Positions 34,152-45,817 of a DNA stretch of 64,000 bases are shown piece by piece. The notes beneath the pieces are model-generated. The model saw only the letters and a program-made list of their open reading frames with translations. It was not told the DNA's origin and did no database searches. Position numbers and translations under genes: made by a program. The stretch comes from Cadophora sp. MPI-SDFR-AT-0126 (Eukaryota > Ascomycota > Leotiomycetes > Helotiales > Ploettnerulaceae). The stretch covers positions 372,001 to 436,000 of the forward strand of contig JAGMVK010000007.1 of NCBI GenBank assembly GCA_020747065.1, read 5' to 3'. Each line of letters begins with the position of its first letter. The stretch's first letter is position 1.

Positions 34152-34985
34152 TCAACTATCAGGGTATCGCACCCTCAACACCCCCTCCGTCACAACCCCC
34201 ACTTCACTCGATACCCAATACTTTCCACGATCCACACCACCAAACACAATCCGTCGATGCAACATCACCAAGTCTCTCAGCTCTTGCGAGCCAAGTGGGA
34301 TCACTGGTATTGGTGTGACTTGTGCCCAATACATGCGAGGTTCAATAACGTAGAGCTTCCTGAGGCTGGGAAAGTCGGTTGATACTTGCATTGCTAATCC
34401 AAGTAAAGCGCGGGAGTGGTAGGTTGGTGTTGGGGCTGGGAGGGCGAGGTATTGGACGGGGTCGAATTCAATTTGAGAGTCTCCGGATAGTTGGGCGATG
34501 GTCAGGAAGGTGGTCCAGGCTGTGGTGCTGAAGCAGGCGAGGATGTCGATTTTGACGTTGATGTATACTATTAAGAGTCAGTGTTGATGCTTTGAACAAT
34601 CAAATACAGGGAGTAGGTGCCAAAGATTTGTTTCGCAGTCGTGCATTCGCTTAGAAACAGGGAGATCGAATAACTGACCTGGGTGTACTAGCAGATTTTC
34701 AAATACCAAGACGTACTTCCTCTTCACTAGAGCTCGAGACTCTTTATTAACGGAGAGGAGCAGGATTGGAGTGTTAAAACATCCAATGGATGACTGAAGC
34801 AATGCCAAATAGCTTGCTGCTGGTTGAGTGGTTGTTGTTGGTACACCTCTTTCAACGATCTCTATCATCCTCGGACCGGGGAGATGGTAACCCATGATTT
34901 CTTCTCTAAGCTCTAGCGGTAATTTTGGAAATTTTGGGAAGCTGGTTGGAGTTTGTGGCTCCGAGATCGAATCTTGAGAAGCCAT
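34152..34985 (-). CDS. 2EXR-domain protein
   Basis: Two exons, 34985-34679 and 34567-34152, across a 111-bp intron (gtcagt donor, aatag acceptor), giving 240 aa. Residues ~14-35 read FPKFPKLPLELREEIMGYHL (motif 1, ELR) and residues ~80-95 LLSVNKESRALVKRKY (motif 2, ESR). After the splice comes VYINVKIDILACFS, equivalent to the Y-x-N-x-x-x-D-x-L block of other members. Both motifs are intact and the codon use is coherent to the end. An in-frame ATG lies 21 codons upstream, so a longer N-terminus is possible; the start at 34985 gives the usual short lead before the domain. It has no short last exon, unlike its neighbours. Confidence 0.85.
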
Positions 34986-36933
34986 TGTCGCTCTTGTTGT
35001 TGTTTGCTGTTGGGCTTTGAAAAGATTCTGGAGATCTGAAGAGATCATAAAGGTCCAGATAACCGAGAGCACCCTCTCGATGACTTCACTTCCATCGATT
35101 CGGTACTATTTTCGACCCCCAAAGTAGGATTCAGGAAAACTCGCTTAAAGAATTGCCAATGTCCCAGCATATGGTCTCCCAAGATGCTGGTGCCATTGTC
35201 TGTTGGAGAGTAGAAGAATTTGTTTGAGCCTTGACAAGTGTAGAAGTATCAAGCCTCTCGTTGGCTGTATGTACTGTTGTTTCATCTAGGCAATGCTAGC
35301 CCAGATCCTGTTGTTGAAACTGGGCACTGTTGATGGCTCTCGCCTCGTAGATCGTCAAATGCAGAGCAGCACTCTACACCGTCAAATGGCAGTATCATGG
35401 TTCTTTGCCAATGAATGATGTGATCTTGTTGATCACACTTCCTGAGTGAGGTGTAGTGAGAAGACTATGGAGTCTGGAGGAGAGAGAGCCCTACAGCATT
35501 GTAGTGAGTCAGTTTTTGGTCTTGCAGGAAGAGAAAAACGTTTTGAACAGAGCTGCCCCCACAGCCGAAGATATTTGTGGAAGTTATTGGCGCTCTTGTC
35601 GGGACTTACAGAATGTTGACCTGTGTTGTACGGAGATCTCATCAGACGGAATATTGAGAAGGGGCTGCAAATTGACGCAACCCAGTCCAACGATTTCAAA
35701 GGAAATGGGTCTGAAAGAACACAAGCTCGGGCTTCAAGGAAACAATCGACCAGGAATCAGACTTTATGAGAATGGCTCTGTGGAGTAGACGATTTCGAGC
35801 ATGATCTGAGGCTGCCGGTCCTTGAGAATGGAGGAAGAATGAACAGAACTTCTGAGCAATGGTGGTGGTGGATTCAGAAAGCGAGGATGACTTGACAGCC
35901 CCAAGAAAGTCCGGATAAAAGAATATTGGAGACCAGGTAGAATGTGATTCCTTTTTTTTTTTTTTTTTTTTTTTCCCCAAATCTGTGGAACAGGAATCTG
36001 CGCACCAACGGATTAAGGTAATAGTCTCCTGGAGTAGAACCAAAGGATGTGTATGGTGCTTCCAAGTGGGATGCAAAGATGGAACCAGCCGAAAGATTCC
36101 ATTCCGCGAAAACGATAATTTTCAGTATTAATATTTGACTTATTAGATCGAACATGTTGATAGATGTCAGAGTGTTCTTAACGGGGGCACAGGGCGTGCT
36201 TTCTACAACCAGAAGTCAGATCTCGTTCCGGAAGCGACGTCCAAAAAATGCACCGAAAACCGGAAGTGAAAGAAAAAGAAAAAGCAAAGACAACTCGCCT
36301 TTCCTGTAAAGATGCATTTTGAGATCATTGTAGTTACATCTGGTCCTGAAACACCTTTCGATTAGAAACTTCGCCGTACTGAGGATTTTCAAATATGGCA
36401 AAGCCGCGGCCACGTTACTGATCAGGATGCGCACCGAAGCGGTGATACCTTGAAGAAATGGATAAATGAATAGTTGATGCACCAAAGAAATTGACAATTA
36501 GAAACAGGAATCAAAAATGTATTATTACAGAGGTCATGGTCGACTTGTCAGTGGTGGTGCCCAAGTTCGATTCATGCGAGTGTGCAGAAAAGCACAAGGA
36601 ACAGGGTACTTCAAGCAATAAAAAACCCTCCGGGGAGAAGAAAGACAGGGTAAGGCATTGTCAAAGACGTTCTATTACTTCATTATTTACTGGGTGGCCG
36701 GTTCAGATGCAACACTAGAACACACATCTGCTCAATATTTTCCAAGCTTGCCCAATCAAACCTTCCATACAGAACCGCCGAAGAAGTTCAGAATTATCCA
36801 CCCATTCCCTTGGATATGCATCGCGAATTCCAGCCATTGAAACAAAGAATCAAATACCATTAGTCCACGCAGCCTACCGGATGCCATCAGTGTAGAGACA
36901 TAGTAGTTAACTACGCACTAGCACCTCTGCTGT
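34986..36933. other. Intergenic spacer with a poly-T run
   Basis: Nearly 2 kb between two minus-strand 2EXR genes with no supported gene. The minus-strand frames at 35.4-36.5 kb owe part of their length to a 23-base T run at 35952-35974 (poly-Lys reading). No transposon end recognised beside the run. Confidence 0.5.
35952..35974. repeat. T23 homopolymer
   Basis: Uninterrupted run of 23 T on the plus strand (A on the minus strand). Length may be imprecise in an assembly. No retroelement features flank it. Confidence 0.8.
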
Positions 36934-38023
36934 TCAAGAATTTTGATCATTAGCTGGAGCGGAGCTGTGTGGGTTGGCCACGACGATAATTTGAGTGATT
37001 TGTGGCTGTTGGGTTGCAGTGATACCTTGCATGACAGTTGCTTCAGCCTCATCAGCCTTGTTGGCAGCTTCTTCCTCCTCCGAGATGATGCGTCCCTATG
37101 GATGTCAGCCATTATTCCCCACTAGCTACGGGGGCAAATTGAAGCTAACTTACCTTCCAACCCATAATGATGCCCTCGAAGTCATGCAACGAAACGAGTT
37201 TGATAGCCACCTTGTTCTCCGTCTTGCGATCAACAGTGTACTGTTCCCAGCCCATCTCAAGGTCCTTGATGCCATGGCAGTAGTCGTTGATGATATTCTT
37301 GCCTTGCGGACGGGAGAGCATATCAGCCAACAAGGCGACCTTGAGACCCTTCATCTGGTTGAACATAGCACCAAGCATGCCCTCATGTGAACGGACATTG
37401 CCAACAGCAATTTGTGAAACGGTGGTATGAAACTCGCGCATGTTCAATCGGAAGCCATTAGTGATGCTGCGAGGCAGATGATTGGGAGCCGAGCCACCAT
37501 GGAAGTGGAGGAGCGCATCTGGGCTGTCGAAGTGTAGCAAGTCCGTCTTGCGATTGTAGTAAATCGGGACTCCTCCGAAGTTGGTTGCAAAGCATGGATG
37601 GTGATGGAGCATGACTTCCTGGCGGGTTTCCTTGCAGACGCTGAGAAGACGTGGAACCTTGTACGAGGCTGCGGCGCGGAAGACGAACGTGTTCCTTGAG
37701 ATCTCGCCGACGGTTAGCTTTTGGGTGTAGCCGTTGCTGAAGATGTAAATGCTCTGAGGCTCGGGGAGGACGCGTTTCCAAACATGGCGGCGGAGCTCGA
37801 GGGGCAACTTGGGGAAGAGTTTAAATGACTCGATGGGAATGTAGCCGTCTGCAATGGTTCGAAAGCCGCTGGGATCGTCTTCGCCGTATTGAAGTCCGAC
37901 AGGTCCTACAGCTGCTACATCTGCTCCAAACTTTTGGGTATTATTCATGGTGCCACCTTCAGCAGCAGCAGCTGCCATACGCCGCCTGCGTGCGCGTTCT
38001 CTTCTCTTCGATCGCTTGGCCAT
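36934..38023 (-). CDS. 2EXR-domain protein with basic N-terminus
   Basis: Two exons, 38023-37154 and 37095-36934, joined in phase 0 across a 58-bp intron (gtaagt, ccatag), giving 343 aa. The N-terminus MAKRSKRRERARRRRM is a strong basic cluster suited to nuclear import. The domain runs from KLFPKLPLELRRHVWKRVL (motif 1, ELR, residues ~71-89) to LLSVCKETRQEVML (motif 2, ETR), then FGGVPIYYNRKTDLLHF. The last exon adds a 53-residue tail, first Glu/Ala-rich (ISEEEEAANKADEAEA), then Gln/Thr-rich. Best preserved member of the family in this window. Role unknown; the F-box-like fold suggests binding to other proteins. Confidence 0.92.
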
Positions 38024-38898
38024 CGTGGGGAAAGTTTGCAGAGCCTAGTTCAAGAGAGCAGTTGGGTGATTTTTGTTGTCGATGGATTGAAGGTAGTCCT
38101 GCAGACTGTCAGTAAGATATTAAAGGTTTCAGAGAATATCCACAAGCCTCAAAAGCGCCGTCGAATATTGGTCTGAGATGCTTCGATGTTCCGTGCGTGC
38201 TGCGGAGAGATTTGCGAGTCAAACGAGTCTAGTTGCAAGTCAAGGAATGCGAGAAGTAGAAGGAAGAATGACGTCCAAAGCCGAGAATTCTTCCTATTGT
38301 CTTTGACTTTGTAGGTGGGACGAACCCTTCCTATTGAAATGTAAGGAAAGGTGAATTCAGCAAGACAATAGTTTGTTTACCGAGATCCTGATTTGGCGAT
38401 AGTGGGTCCAACGAATCACGTGTAGAATATTACTGTCCAGAATGAGTGTTGGTAGGGGAGCAAAATCGGTGGGGCATGAGGTATTTCATCGTATCAACAT
38501 GTTTCTGGGATTACAATCAAATATGGATGTTCTTCTCTCATGATTGTCCATTTGTGATTGTCAGACGTTGCACTGAAGGCTGAAGGTAGGTGCTGGTAGA
38601 GTTGCGTTGACCCTGTTCCTCACAACTTCCCTACGCCCGAAGTCCCGAAATTAGAGAAGGCTTGCGTGGACTTGGAAGAGAGATACAGAAATAGTATGAC
38701 GGAGAGACTGAAGATTCAAAACCACCAGAATCTCCCCTGAAAGCGCTCCATAACCTAGCTCCCCTCCAGGACCAATTTAAGGAGAAATCCCGAAGACATG
38801 TGCAGGTCCTCCAGCATTGCAATTTCCATCTCCGAAGACCCATAGATACATATGGTATGATCTGTCAGTAACAATTATACCAATGTCGTGGAAATGAA
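38024..38898. other. Intergenic spacer
   Basis: Between two minus-strand 2EXR genes: promoter of the left gene and 3' region of the right one. No gene recognised. Confidence 0.5.
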
Positions 38899-39760
38899 TC
38901 ACTCCAAGACTCGAACGTTCCGAGAAATCTCGTTGACCTTGGCGCGGCGTCTGTCTTCCTCGATAGTATCCTTCTCGATATTATCCTGAGTTCAAGTCAG
39001 CTTCTGAATGCAAGTTTCGGCTGGGTTGAGGTGATGTAATTGCACGTACCAACATCTCGAGCATCTGCGAAGGGGTCTTGTATGAGACGGAAGGAATGTT
39101 GTAAGGGTAGGTCTTGGCAAGTCGTTTGTACAGCTTCCCATAGGGACTCATGCTCTTGATGATCGCCCTAGCCATAAGTTTTCGAAAGCGATCATTAGTT
39201 ATCGATCCCCTTGGTGTGTCTAGCAAGACGATGAATGCTGGCCGGCCAAGTCTCTCCAAAGCCAATGGCGAGAGGGTGGCCAAATACCTACATCCGTATC
39301 TCACCATGAGGGTCGGATACTGGTTTGCGGAGGGACCAGAGGCTTCATCAAGTTCGTAGGAGCCCCAGTCATTGAAAGTTGTTATAGATAGGCTGTATGG
39401 ATAGGCTGCATCGCTGCAGTCGTAGATCAAGGCATCAGTCTTGAAGTTGACGTAGACCGGAGCCCCATTAAGATTGATAGCGAAAGCGGCTGTGAACATC
39501 TTGGAGACAACTTCACGCGAAGAGCTATCTACATCCAGGAAGACCGGTTTCTTGTAGGACGCTGTTGCGCGAATAGTGCTCCGACCACTTAGGAGCTGTA
39601 TTCTTTTGATTCCAATAGTAATGACCTTCGGGGCTGTTGGAGTTGCCAGCTTGACGATTATGTTCTTCAGCTCTAGCGGAAGCTTCGGATACTTCTTGAA
39701 CTCGGTGAGCTTGACTGGTGTCATCTTGCGGTATTTGACGGTTGGCTGAATGGAGGGCAT
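38899..39760 (-). CDS. 2EXR-domain protein (second motif degenerate)
   Basis: Two exons, 39760-39050 and 38985-38899, joined in phase 0 across a 64-bp intron (gtacgt donor, actcag acceptor), giving 265 aa. Motif 1 is KYPKLPLELKNIIVKLA, with ELK for ELR; motif 2 is DVDSSSREVVSKMF, where the Glu is replaced by Ser. The block APVYVNFKTDALIYD is intact. Splicing replaces the unspliced tail with DNIEKDTIEEDRRRAKVNEI, a charged helix. The intron follows QMLEML, the same relative place and phase as in the plus-strand member at 40970. No lesion. Function unknown. Confidence 0.87.
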
Positions 39761-40969
39761 GTTTTCGGCGACGTGTTGATCTGCTCAATTCTGTTAGCTT
39801 GTGTCTAAGGCTTAAAGCAGGAGTTCGAGTTCAAAAAAAAAAAAAAAAAAAGAAAAACTTTGCACATGGACAACTTACATGATGTTTCTTCTTGCTTTAG
39901 CGTATTGTTTTAGTGCAAATATTCTAGGTGGCTCAAATGCGATTGCCAGCCTAGATCTTGGTTGGAACGTGTCGTAACTCTGCGATGGACCTAGATTTTC
40001 AAGTAGAAGAGAAGAAGGGTCGAAGCGTGGTATATACCCATTGACCAATTTGAGACTAAGTTTATAGCCTAGTGCCTCTATCTAGGATATCCTAGTAGTG
40101 AATTCAGATTGATTCTATTCAATATACAAGTCGTATATCCGAACCCCTTGATTAGAGGCAAGTCGACTAGGACTAAGACTAAACCAACAATGACCCAATT
40201 TTATCTGGTCTTTCTGAATACATTTTGCCGTGACACACCGTTCCATATATTGCGATATGAAATAAGATATTCGATTTTCCTTCGTTTAGTCTGTTATTCT
40301 ATCTCTCCTTCCAATCCTCCTTGGAAGCTGGGTTGACAACTAGTGTTGACATTTGTCCCTCAAAGGAAAAACGCAAGTGATGTTCTTCCAGTCCCACCCG
40401 CCTACCAAACTAATAAACGCCCCTATTCCACTTGCAAAGTCGGATCGAGAGCTCAATGAAATCATGAACTATTATCTGGCTCCTAGGATCTAGGTATACT
40501 GCATGACTTGCTCTTCTCGTTCTAGGCCGCCCGTAAGACCAATCGAAATGATTACTTTCTCCGAAAACGTCAACCACCAAGCTTGACAGATGATGCAGAT
40601 GATGGTCATTCACCGGATCACTTGATCAAGCTCCGCAGATTCTTCGTCTTGTACAAGAACCTCCTCTAATTCCATATCTTATTCACTAGGCGAATCGGCG
40701 CCCACAACTTTTCAGCTTTGTCGGTCGCCGAGCACACAGCTTAATCAGTTTCACCCTTTCTGAACCTGAGGTAGCTTTGCCACCTCCTCTGCGCCTCTGA
40801 CACCAGACCGTGTTCTAAATCTACCCTCGATCTCTACAGCACTCTGTACCGGCCATCATAAGCCATAATCCTGACTGCTCGTCCTGCTGTCCCGAAAAAA
40901 ATTCATTCAGTCTGCCAAAGCAATCCTTCCCTTCTCATATCCACAACCCCAGCGAGACTATCGGGCAAT
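39761..40969. other. Divergent intergenic region
   Basis: Shared upstream region of the 2EXR genes at 38899 (minus) and 40970 (plus). Contains an A19 run at 39833-39851. No gene recognised; it could act as a common promoter, but 1.2 kb is long for that. Confidence 0.5.
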
Positions 40970-41787
40970 ATGTCTGACAAACTCTCCATGACCGTCAAGG
41001 AGGCTGCCATCTCTACGCTGGTTGAGAGAGGAGCCTTCTCGATATTTCTGAAGCTGCCGCTGGAGCTTCGAAGAATTATCTGGTGGTTCAGCTGTGCCAA
41101 CAATCAACCAAGACTAATCTACATCTCTAAGCGTGTATATCAGGAGTGGTGGCGAGGACTCGTTGCCCGCTATCAAATTCCTAGCCAGCTCCAAGCCAAC
41201 CAGGAGAGTCGCGAGTGCGCGCTACGATATTACGACTTGGCCTTCGGCACCCAAATGGAGGGAATGTCGATCTACTTCAACTTTGCTATCGATGCACTCG
41301 TCTTTGGAGACTACCAGGCTTTGTACGCATTCATCCGGCTTTGGTTCAACGATGATAACGAGATGGACATGGCAAAGACTCCTTTGGACAAGAAAGTTCT
41401 GGCTGTTGCTGTGCTGGACACCGAGTCGTATTGTTCGTATCGCGTGACAGAGGCCGTCAAAGCTCTGGGTAGCCCTGAATATATGCACATCATTACAGCG
41501 AGAGGCGTTTTGGAAGGACGTGATAAATGGATGGAAAACTATTATCGGTATGATTGGTTGCGACAAAATCCAAAAGGTCGGAATGGCTATTTTGGACCAA
41601 CTGTCAACTTCACAACCATCAAGCAATTTCAAACAATGCTCGTAAGTCGAAGTGTCGATAGTGAAGCCTCATAAGATTTTGACATCAGCAGAACATCCTT
41701 CACAACCCAAAGCTGGCTTCGAAGCCCAAGGGCGTCACTGCTCCAACGCGACGATCTGCGCGCCTCCAAGGTATCGTCCCTACATGA
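40970..41787 (+). CDS. 2EXR-domain protein
   Basis: Two exons, 40970-41641 and 41692-41787, joined in phase 0 across a 50-bp intron (gtaagt, agcag), giving 255 aa. An alternative acceptor 3 bp upstream would add one residue. Motif 1 is FLKLPLELRRIIWWFS (ELR) and motif 2 LQANQESRECALRYYD (ESR), followed by GMSIYFNFAIDALVFG. The last exon gives a basic tail NILHNPKLASKPKGV and TRRSARLQG. The splice point after FQTML corresponds to that in the gene at 38899-39760 (after LEML), showing common origin although the genes lie on opposite strands. No lesion. Confidence 0.9.
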
Positions 41788-42525
41788 CAAAGCTATGCAA
41801 GAAAGAGGAGAGTCTGTGGGGCTATGGAGTACTGTATGATTGGAGATAAATCGAGGGTAGGAATCTCGCGTGACACATGGAGAATCATTTCAGCCGGTCT
41901 GATGAGAGGATTCCGACGGTATTGGGCGGGTTTTCTTTTCACGCTATGATAGGCTCTGGGGGTCTTAGGAGGTGATGGAGGAACGAGTCAGTTGAGACCT
42001 GTATTACTTCTCCAGGCGATGTTCAATGACTGGGTGCTAAGTCTCGTGAGACGTTCATGGGGCGAATGGCACTTGGAATGGAAACATTTCCTCGCAATGA
42101 CTTCGTAGTTCAAGCAGTGCCGACCGTGATTAATCTTGTAAGTGTAATTTAGAAATGGACGTGGTTCAGTACGCAATGGCTGCTGATTAGAAAATTTTAA
42201 CCCATCGTCGAGTCCCTCCAAGCATAGACTTGAAGATGCACTACCAGTAAATAATTTCGTGGACAACGTGTTGCCGTCAACTCCAGCTCGCAAGCGAGAT
42301 GCGTCGCACTTCGCTCTGATCCACCTTCATTTCAGTTTCGGATGCTTGACCATAGTCTATCCCTTGTCAAATTTGACCACTTTCTAAAATTAAAACCTTA
42401 CAACAATCCACAACAAGCTCAGCCGAGTGTTTTGCTTGAGCACTCGAGCCGTTTCGGACTATTTTGCGATTTGAAGCTTTCAGTTGAAGCACACATTTGC
42501 AGGCTTTCATCTGACACAATTGTCA
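41788..42525. other. Intergenic spacer
   Basis: Between two plus-strand 2EXR loci. Only short frames without motifs. No repeat recognised. Confidence 0.5.
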
Positions 42526-43253
42526 GTATGTCTTCCAGACTTTCGATCAACGACATAACTGCAGTTCTCGATGTGTAAGAATCTCCTCGGATCCCCTCTT
42601 TACAAAGCTTTCAATCGAATTAAGACTGTTGTGCTGGCGCGCTACTCTTCCTGGCCCTCGCATCATCACGATATCAAATCAATACCCTATGAACGGTGGA
42701 AGGCTTCACAGACGCTCCATCGCCACATACAATGTGCCTGCTCTGCTCAGCGTCAACAAGGAGAGCCGCCAAATATCCCAAGCTTCGTACGAACAGCATT
42801 ACTCGCAGAATTTGGATGGCAATCCCATCTACATCAATCTCGCGAAGGACGCTTTGGTCTTCGACACACAAGACTCGCTGGTGGTATTCTTAGGTCTCGA
42901 TGACGTTGTTATACGAACCCGACTCCTCATACCGCACCGTGCGGGATGACCAGAGCGCCAAAAGTGATCGGATTCGCGGACGAGGATATCGATCAGTACA
43001 ATGCAGTCATCAAAGGCACATTCAGAGTAATGCAGAAGCTGGGGTATCCCAAGCGAATCGTTTTCCTTAGAAAGCGGGGCCACATTGACTACGGTCAAGT
43101 CATGGCAGCGAAGAAAATCACGGATGCTTGGAATTGGTTTGCTCGAGAGTCATGTACGTTCGAGAAGTTGCAGGAGAAGCTGGTAAGTCTATGTTCTCCT
43201 TTTGCTACTTATAACTCTAAAATCCGCAGAATAAACCCAAGGGTCGGAACTAG
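42526..43253 (+). pseudogene. 2EXR-domain gene disrupted by frame changes
   Basis: Reading begins at the ATG at 42526 (MSSRLSINDITAVLDV) but meets TAA after 16 codons. The 2EXR core is in a second frame: LFTKLSIELRLLCWRATLPG (motif 1, ELR), LLSVNKESRQISQASYE (motif 2, ESR), NPIYINLAKDALVFD, ending at TGA near 42949. The rest of the protein is back in the first frame: VIGFADEDIDQYNAVIKGTF and KLGYPKRIVFLRKRG. The usual phase-0 intron (gtaagt at ~43182, ccgcag) then leads to a short last exon ending TAG at 43251-43253. No intron I could find fixes both shifts with good splice sites; a weak gtctcg...agag pair could explain only the second. Either a pseudogene or assembly indels. Confidence 0.65.
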
Positions 43254-44577
43254 GTCCATATCCTATTGTCACGATCGCTGTTGAACGCGAGGTACGAAGG
43301 AGGCTTTGGCTACACTAATTCGATGCTGTATCTGCTAGACGAAGTGGAACCGAAACACGAATCGGCTGTGATATCAACAGGGAAGTACCTGAGATCAAGC
43401 AAGACTCTGAGTGAGGGTAGAGGGTGTTGAAATGGAACTGGAAAATTAAGTCGAGGTACTCTTGACAACACATGAGGGACAAAATATACCAATCTAGAAA
43501 CTGCACTCTTCAGACAATTCTTGGGCATCACGCGAGCTCTGCACCGGAAACATGGGGATTGGAACTTCAGGAAGCCCAAAAAAAAAAAAAAAAACTTTAT
43601 CGGGAAGATATTTAAACGATTCTCGAGCTAAAGGATGCTCGTATAACAGGATCTATGGGGACAACGGTGGCTCGAAACTAGACAACGGTACTGATCTCTT
43701 GGCTTTTAGTAATACCTCTACTTCCGTATCCACCCGTCTCGCGGTGTTTCTGTACCGAATCTTTCAAAAACAACAGCAGATTCTGCTATTCCACAGTGTA
43801 GCTAGATGAGTATGATGTGGCCAAAACGGGGAGACAGGTGTTGATTGGTTTACAATTCTTTCGGTCGAGCCCCTCCAAGACAATAATCTAATTCCGAGGA
43901 ATGAGGGGAGCAAAATTGATGATTTCGAAACAATCAGGTATACTGGAACCGGTTGGCCGGCTGATATGTAGACATATTTGATGCAGTCAGTAGTAAGGGA
44001 CTATATTTTGGTTGGGGGTCCAAAAAAAGTGAAACTTTGCCAGTGAGAGAGTATCTGGGAAATGTATCTCTGCTGTAGAAAGATATCTTTTGTTTTTTAA
44101 GGACTGTGGCTACCATCAAGTTACATAAATACAGACAGCAAGGACGTTTGGATCTCTAAGAATTTGGGCTCACGTAATTATCTGGCTAAGAAGCTGGGGC
44201 CAATTAATCAACACAGACCTCAAACAGGTGCAGATCCACAATTCACCAACCTAATTTCTGTTATGATTATGCAATGATCCCTTCACAACTCAGCAAGATA
44301 TGAGGAAAATCAAATCCATTGCGTTTGTTTTGTAGTTGTCGATGTAAAAGTTGGGTGGGAATGGTACCAAGTGCTCTATCATTGCTCCCCCTATGAGTTA
44401 CCACCAAGACGCCCTAGAAGATTGAACCAAGCATTCTCTCCAAGCATAATATCAAACCCCAACATGCTCATTCATTTTGCTACCGCAGACGCCAGGATGA
44501 TTCCAGTCGCAGATGCCACCACCAATGTGCAGGGCTCACACAGTCCTTTATTTCGTGTGCCTCCTTCCGCTCGTCGA
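43254..44577. other. Convergent intergenic region with an A17 run
   Basis: Between a plus-strand pseudogene and the 3' end of a minus-strand gene. Holds a 17-base A run at 43578-43594. Frames of 60-89 codons, none supported. Confidence 0.5.
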
Positions 44578-45817
44578 TTAAGCGAAGGAGCTGAAGAGGT
44601 CCTCGTACAGGATCGAAAGGTATGGGATAGCGTCGCTTCTGTCGAGCTCGTCCTTACCTGCCAGCTCACTGAAGTCGTCAAAATCCTGCTCTCTGAAGCC
44701 AAAAAGTTCTGTGTAAGGGTTGCCGTCAGGATCAACGTTGTCGCTGATGAAGAGAGATGGTTGCGGAGAAGTATCTTCATTCGAGAGAGAGGGTCCTTCG
44801 GTGGAGAAAGGGCTATCGGGATCTTGGGCCGGCTCATCGTTGACGTTGTTCTTTCGGGGAGTAACACGCTTGGCCGACTTATTTCTGCGTCTCTTCTTTC
44901 GAATGTTCTATTTTGAAAATTAGTCGCGCGGCATAGAACTAAGATTAATGTGACATACCAGAATTATGCGCAGAGCTTTGCGGGTCAAAGACTCGACGAC
45001 AGGAGATTTTCCGGCCTTGGCGTCAAATTTACGATCAATCTTGAGGTTTCTCGCGTCAATTGCATCGATGACACGGCGTTCGCCGCTGAAGGGTACCCCA
45101 GCGTCTCGAGAAAGAACCACACGTTCGGGCTGCCCACAATGGTCAAATAGCTTCTGGTTGACATCGAAAGACCAGGAACAAGTGCCCTTGATAGCAAGAC
45201 AACGAAGCATAGCTGGCTGCGCGATGCCCATGGAATCATCCAGGGTTTGCTCTGCAATGTTTCGGGGGAGAAAGGAAACGCGAAAGAACTCGCAAGCAAG
45301 CTTGACAGATTCAAAGTATAGCGCATCTAAGCCGGGATTGAGATAGCAATCCTGCCGTGAAGATTCGTTCCGTTGAAGTTATTCTGGAACGCTGGCATCA
45401 GTCGGGTCAAAGCAACCTTTCGAGAGTCGTGGCAGATATGTAGCAGTTTGTGGTGCTTGTATGTCAACTTAAATCTCGGTTGGCTAGGTTGATCGAATTG
45501 AGAAGGGCGGTCGGGATACTCGATGGAGATGATTTGTCCGTTGTCCAAGCAGTGCTCCCAGATCATGTACTTAAGTTCAAGGTCGAGCTTGTCGAAAATG
45601 GTGAAGGTCTTCAGCTTTCGGACAATCTTCTTAGTATTTCTCTTACGCCGGGTTGGAATAGCAGGAGGATTGATGTCCTAGTCAAGCCGGTCATTAGCAT
45701 CAAACGCCATAAGAAGCGGTGGGTGCGTAAGCTCCGAGGAAACTGGGTCGTTAAAAGGTAGTAGGGTGAACTTACCTGCCATACGGCAAGCCAACCTAGA
45801 GGAGTTGAATCGCTCAT
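44578..45817 (-). pseudogene. 2EXR-domain gene with one apparent 1-base frameshift
   Basis: Three exons on the minus strand: 45817-45776, 45677-44959 and 44907-44578. The first ends in phase 0 (gtaagt) and the second is followed by the family's phase-0 intron (gtatgt, aatag). Exon 2 has FTIFDKLDLELKYMIWEHCL (motif 1, ELK) and LLHICHDSRKVALTRL (motif 2, DSR). It is 719 nt, one short of a multiple of three: the frame breaks near 45340 after NLHGRI, and family-typical sequence resumes one frame over (YLNPGLDALYFESVKLACEF). Everything after this, including the 109-residue last exon (basic KKRRRNKSAKR, then a long acidic Ser/Asp/Glu-rich tail), is open. So it is a gene with a single indel, natural or a sequencing error; about 360 aa otherwise. 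Confidence 0.7.

Noticed and set aside
35696..36155. Minus-strand ORFs of 93-126 codons
   Set aside because: They contain a poly-Lys run that is only the translation of the T23 homopolymer, and have no motif.
43578..43594. A17 run as the tail of a retroposed copy or SINE
   Set aside because: The nearby 2EXR pseudogene still has its intron and the run starts 325 bases past its stop; no target-site duplication seen.
44371..44916. 181-codon plus-strand ORF
   Set aside because: It is antisense to the last exon of the minus-strand 2EXR gene, which has the better codon use and splice structure.
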